From Leisingera daeponensis DSM 23529 (lineage in GTDB: Bacteria; Pseudomonadota; Alphaproteobacteria; Rhodobacterales; Rhodobacteraceae), in NCBI RefSeq assembly GCF_000473145.1, contig NZ_KI421500.1, positions 3,435,725 through 3,499,724 of the forward strand: a stretch of DNA of 64,000 nt, given 5' to 3'. Shown piece after piece: positions 60,923-64,000 of the stretch. Position numbers and translations under genes: made by a program. Each line of letters starts with the position of its first letter. The stretch's first letter is position 1. The notes beneath the pieces were generated by a model. The model had not been told where the DNA came from, made no database searches, and saw only the letters and a program-made list of their open reading frames with translations.

Positions 60923-62464
60923 ATGACACGCTCCAACGAAACCAAAGACACCCCGCCGACCACCACAGATGCAGGCCAGCGCGTTCACAGCGACGAGCAC
61001 TCGCTGACCGTGGGGCCGGACGGGCCGATTGTGCTCAACGATCATTACCTGATCGAACAGATGGCAAACTTCAACCGGGAGCGCATCCCGGAGCGCCAGC
61101 CCCACGCGAAGGGCGGCGGCGCATTCGGCTATTTCGAGACCACGCAGGACGTGTCGAAGTACACCAAGGCCAAGATCTTTCAGCTCGGCGCGAAATGCGA
61201 TGCCGTTGTCCGCTTCTCGACGGTGGCCGGCGAGCGGGGCAGCCCCGACACCTGGCGCGATCCGCGCGGCTTTTCGGTGAAAATGTACACCGAGGACGGC
61301 AACTTCGACATGGTCGGCAACAACACGCCCGTCTTTTTCATCCGCGATCCGATGAAATTCCAGCATTTCATCCGCAGCCAGAAACGCCGGGCCGACAACG
61401 ACCTGCGCGACCATGACATGCAGTGGGACTTCTGGACCCTGTCGCCCGAAAGCGCGCATCAGGTGGCCTATCTGATGGGCGACCGGGGCATCCCCAAGAC
61501 CTGGCGCGAGATGAACGGCTATTCCAGCCACACCTATTCGCTGGTGAATGCCGAAGGGGAGAAGTTCTGGGTCAAGTTCCACTTCCACACCGATCAGGGC
61601 GATGGCAACGCGTACCTCAGCCAGGAGGAGGCTGACAAGCTGGCCGGCAGCGACGGCGACTATCACCGGCGCGATCTGTTCAACGCGATCCGCGACGGCA
61701 ACCCGCCCAGCTGGACGCTGAAATGGCAGATCATGCCCTATGAGGAGGCCAAGACCTACCGCCTCAACCCCTTTGACCTGACCAAGGTGTGGCCGCATGC
61801 GGATTATCCGCTGATCGAGGTCGGCAAACTGGTGCTGGACCGGAACCCCACCGATTTCCACACGGAAATCGAACAGGCGGCGTTTGAGCCGAACAATATG
61901 GTGCCCGGGGTTGGCCTGTCGCCGGACAAGATGCTGCTGGCGCGGGGCTTTTCCTACGCGGACGCGCACCGGGCGCGGCTGGGCGTGAACTACAAGGAAA
62001 TCCCGGTGAACAAGGCGCAATGCCCGGTCCACAGCTATTCCAAGGACGGGGCGGGACGCACACAGAAGGTCGCGGATCCGGTCTATGCGCCCAATTCCTA
62101 TGGCGGTCCGGCAGCACAGCCCCCCTCTGGCCCCGAGGCGGGCCTGTGGCATACGGACGGCGGCATGGTCCGCCAAGCCTATACGCTGCGGGAAGACGAC
62201 GATGACTGGAGCCAGGCCGGCAAGCTGGTCCGCGAGGTGATGGACGATGCCGCCCGTGACCGGCTGGTGTCGAATGTGGTCGGGCATCTGAGCGACGGTG
62301 TCAGCGAGAAGGTGCTGCAGCGCGCGTTCGATTACTGGCGCAACATCGACGGCGAGACTGGCGACAGGATCGAAGCCGGTGTGCGGGATAAGCTGGGCGG
62401 CGTGTCGGAAGCGCCGGGTCTGGCCTCCGCCGAAAGCATCAGCGGCAGCGGGGCCGGCGGATAG
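60923..62464 (+). CDS. monofunctional haem catalase
   Basis: A 513-residue small-subunit catalase. [19 protein letters not shown] holds the catalytic histidine, [19 protein letters not shown] surrounds the distal site, [14 protein letters not shown] has the catalytic asparagine, and [14 protein letters not shown] carries the haem-ligating tyrosine. It converts hydrogen peroxide to water and oxygen. The C terminus is slightly longer than usual, ending in a Ser/Gly-rich tail. I used the ATG at 60923, ten bases after GAGAGG. It follows the envelope block with a 123-base gap. Confidence 0.95.
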   Translation: MTRSNETKDTPPTTTDAGQRVHSDEHSLTVGPDGPIVLNDHYLIEQMANFNRERIPERQPHAKGGGAFGYFETTQDVSKYTKAKIFQLGAKCDAVVRFSTVAGERGSPDTWRDPRGFSVKMYTEDGNFDMVGNNTPVFFIRDPMKFQHFIRSQKRRADNDLRDHDMQWDFWTLSPESAHQVAYLMGDRGIPKTWREMNGYSSHTYSLVNAEGEKFWVKFHFHTDQGDGNAYLSQEEADKLAGSDGDYHRRDLFNAIRDGNPPSWTLKWQIMPYEEAKTYRLNPFDLTKVWPHADYPLIEVGKLVLDRNPTDFHTEIEQAAFEPNNMVPGVGLSPDKMLLARGFSYADAHRARLGVNYKEIPVNKAQCPVHSYSKDGAGRTQKVADPVYAPNSYGGPAAQPPSGPEAGLWHTDGGMVRQAYTLREDDDDWSQAGKLVREVMDDAARDRLVSNVVGHLSDGVSEKVLQRAFDYWRNIDGETGDRIEAGVRDKLGGVSEAPGLASAESISGSGAGG

Positions 62465-62489
62465 AAACCGCATCGCCACTGGCAGGCAG

Positions 62490-62513
62490 CGGGCCCTCTC
62501 CGGGGCCCGTTTG
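62490..62513 (+). terminator. terminator after the catalase gene
   Basis: CGGGCCC (62490-62496) pairs with GGGCCCG (62503-62509), followed by TTTGC. It lies 26 bases after the catalase stop. The stretch on to the tRNA (62514-62661) holds no gene. Confidence 0.7.
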
Positions 62514-62661
62514 CGCATTGGCAGAAGCATCCGCGAGTGCGCCGGGACGTCAGGCGGGTGCCAGCCTGCTTCAGCATATGGCCGGACCAGCTGCGCAGAT
62601 CGCAAAAGCAGGGTTCAGGCCTTGCGGGCCGTTACTTATTTTTCCGGATTTCAGGGAAGGG

Positions 62662-62738
62662 TGGTAGCGGAGGAGGGACTTGAACCCCCGACACGCGGAT
62701 TATGATTCCGCTGCTCTAACCAACTGAGCTACTCCGCC
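62662..62738 (-). tRNA. tRNA-Met (anticodon CAT)
   Basis: On the minus strand a 77-base cloverleaf begins GGCGGAGTAGCTCAG and ends in an encoded CCA. The anticodon stem is GCGGA/TCCGC around loop ATCATAA, so the anticodon is CAT. The T arm has GGTTCAAGTCC. G1 opposite T72 in the acceptor stem and the overall sequence fit an elongator tRNA-Met; a lysidine-modified tRNA-Ile2 is the other CAT possibility. Confidence 0.95.
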
Positions 62739-62929
62739 GCTCGCCGTGTGGACGCGATTTAAGGAATGCCGCCGGTGGGGTCAAGCAGAAAAGACGGGGA
62801 AATGCAGATTCTTCCTGATTTTTTCTGGAGAGCGCAAAAAGGTTTTCAAATACATTGGCTTACGACTGGCTTGGCGGGCCGTGGCGGGGCCGTGCTGCGG
62901 TCCGGTTGAGTTCTTGCGCGGCCGGGTGG

Positions 62930-63730
62930 TCAGTCGGATTGGGTGTCCAGGGCGGACAGCTCCGGCCGCGGCAGGCGGTCGAGCAGCTGGAACACCAAGG
63001 CGCGGCAGGTTTCCCCGGTCCAGTCCTCGGGGTGGAAGCTGGGCGGCAGGTCCGGGTGGCGCAGCACCACGCGGCGCCAGCGGTGCACGATCAGCGTGCG
63101 CAGGGTTCCGGTCTGCGCCGGCGTCAGGCCCGCGGGGGGCGCAGCGATCTGCTGCAGGTCGCGCTGAAGCGTGGCGCAGGCGTCCTGCAGATGCTCAGGA
63201 AACAGCCGGGCCTTGAGCCAGCAGGGCACGCGCATGCTGTTGACGCCGGCCGCCAGCAGGTCGTCCAGGTTGCGCGGCATCGGCCCGTGGCCAAGCGCGG
63301 TGGTGCGGTTCACGGCGACGTAATTGGACAGCAGCAGAACATCGTCCAGGGTTGCCTGCCCGGTGCCGTCTTCGGCGATCAGCAGGTGCCAGTCGCCGGG
63401 GGCGGCGGCGCGGCGCTCGTAAATCCGGGGGGTGACGGCTGCGGACTGGTTGCGGCCGTATTCGGTCAGGTAGTGGACCGAGGCGCGGCCTGCGCGGGCG
63501 CTTTCGATCCAGCCGTCCTTGCGCAGCCGGTGCAGCGCCACCCGGATCGCCTCGGGCTTGATTCCCATCGGGGTGATGATGCGGGTCAGGGCGCTGCCGC
63601 TGATGCGGGCGCCCTTGTCCTGCGCGAGATCGCCGAACAGCGATACGATCACCGACCAGACCCGCTGGTTCTGCGGGTCGTTCAGCTGCTGGACGGTGGT
63701 GTCGAACCAAGGGTTATGCTGTTCGTTCAT
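62930..63730 (-). CDS. paaX: PaaX-family transcriptional regulator
   Basis: A 266-residue regulator. The N-terminal winged helix (residues about 20-85) includes LTRIITPMGIKPEAIRVALHRLRKDGW, characteristic of PaaX, and the middle and C-terminal domains follow, with WHLLIAEDG and the FHPEDWTGETCRALV end. PaaX represses phenylacetate degradation and responds to phenylacetyl-CoA. The next gene on the same strand upstream is paaZ. The ATG at 63730 gives the expected start MNEQHNPWFD; the frame upstream lacks a ribosome site. Confidence 0.87.
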   Translation of the reverse strand: MNEQHNPWFDTTVQQLNDPQNQRVWSVIVSLFGDLAQDKGARISGSALTRIITPMGIKPEAIRVALHRLRKDGWIESARAGRASVHYLTEYGRNQSAAVTPRIYERRAAAPGDWHLLIAEDGTGQATLDDVLLLSNYVAVNRTTALGHGPMPRNLDDLLAAGVNSMRVPCWLKARLFPEHLQDACATLQRDLQQIAAPPAGLTPAQTGTLRTLIVHRWRRVVLRHPDLPPSFHPEDWTGETCRALVFQLLDRLPRPELSALDTQSD

Positions 63731-63813
63731 AGGGATAAATATAGTTCGCCCGGACCGGTTAGGCCAGTCCGGGCGCATGGCAGCGTTACCGCTGCCTGCC
63801 ACTTTTGCACCGC

Positions 63814-64000
63814 TTAGTAGGCGTTCATCGTCAGCAGCTCATACTCTGCCGCGATCTCATCGTCCTGGTTGGTGAGGGTCACATGCCAGCGCACCTCGCC
63901 GTATTCCTCGTTGCGCGGGGTCTTCTTCTTGACCGTGAGGCGCACCTTGATGCTGTCACCCGCCGAAACCGGCTTCATGAAGCGCAAGGAGTCGAGGCCG
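63814..64000 (-). CDS. paaZ: PaaZ C-terminal (MaoC-like hydratase) end, cut by window
   Basis: The minus strand frame is open from the window edge to a TAA at 63814-63816 and encodes about 62 residues: GLDSLRFMKPVSAGD, IKVRLTVKKKTPR, GEVRWHVTLTNQD and the end LLTMNAY. This is the C terminus of the hot-dog hydratase domain of PaaZ (oxepin-CoA hydrolase/semialdehyde dehydrogenase), which reads GLE-N-LRF, AGD, KRKTPRE and TNQ-DG in relatives. A stand-alone MaoC hydratase is possible, but the paaX neighbour supports PaaZ. Confidence 0.8.
   Translation of the reverse strand, partial: GLDSLRFMKPVSAGDSIKVRLTVKKKTPRNEEYGEVRWHVTLTNQDDEIAAEYELLTMNAY

Noticed and set aside
59777..62605. Minus-strand open frame of 942 codons over the YihY and catalase genes
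   Set aside because: Arg/Gly/His/Gln-rich composition typical of antisense shadows; the plus strand carries clear families.

Overview
The window reads as one contiguous, gene-dense, GC-rich chromosomal segment of a marine-type alphaproteobacterium of the Rhodobacterales (roseobacter group). Evidence for that placement is a SAM/SAH-type riboswitch directly in front of metK (a class known from Rhodobacterales), an RpoE-ChrR singlet-oxygen sigma/anti-sigma pair with a lipid-modification regulon, the phoH-ybeY-corC-lnt order, a Mur/SitABCD-type manganese uptake operon, and many osmolyte, phosphonate and methylamine catabolism genes. No species can be named from the sequence alone. I see no prophage, insertion sequence, CRISPR array or rRNA operon.

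Layout. (1) 1-3627: phnW (5' truncated by the window edge), phnA, phnY, a full route from 2-aminoethylphosphonate to acetate and phosphate. (2) 3666-13719: a photooxidative-stress island built around rpoE-chrR. Four near-identical promoter-like elements (TGATCC-N18-TAACCG type) sit before rpoE, before a divergent SDR gene, and back to back between a six-gene leftward operon (FAD oxidoreductase, cyclopropane-synthase-like methyltransferase, CHI-like protein, MFS carrier, DUF3833 protein, FeS photolyase) and a two-gene rightward operon (DUF1365, SDR). (3) 14100-18699: an Amt-like channel protein in which both pore histidines appear replaced, a GntR/UTRA regulator, a glycosyltransferase-like gene and miaB. 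(4) 18979-30423: a tandem OmpA-like protein and lipoprotein sharing a domain, the phoH-ybeY-corC-lnt block, riboswitch plus metK, a ClpP-fold secreted protein, trmB, aroA, cmk, a YHS protein and a small secreted protein. (5) 30592-36575: a catabolic operon with diaminopropionate ammonia-lyase, M20 and M24 hydrolases and a maleate-isomerase-like protein, then a sulfatase/phosphonate monoester hydrolase. (6) 36649-40533: a 1150-residue serralysin-RTX protein with ten or so tandem 108-bp repeats, and a small secreted partner. (7) 40813-44470: sitABCD with two Mur/Fur-like boxes. (8) 44472-49628: LysR, a non-pyrrolysine MttB homologue and a dimethylglycine-dehydrogenase-like enzyme. (9) 49834-57456: a DUF1348 gene and divergent TetR gene with three operator-like sites, then a four-gene operon (nitrilase-family amidase, large PLP decarboxylase, ATP-grasp ligase, C45 Ntn-hydrolase) that matches no pathway I know and is the best candidate for an undescribed system. 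(10) 57650-62464: an envelope/stress block starting with a 22-residue membrane peptide and ending in a catalase. (11) 62662-64000: tRNA-Met, a PaaX-family regulator and the C-terminal end of PaaZ, the edge of a phenylacetate degradation cluster.

All functions are read from motifs and family knowledge; no database search was possible. Promoter and operator calls rest on visual matches.
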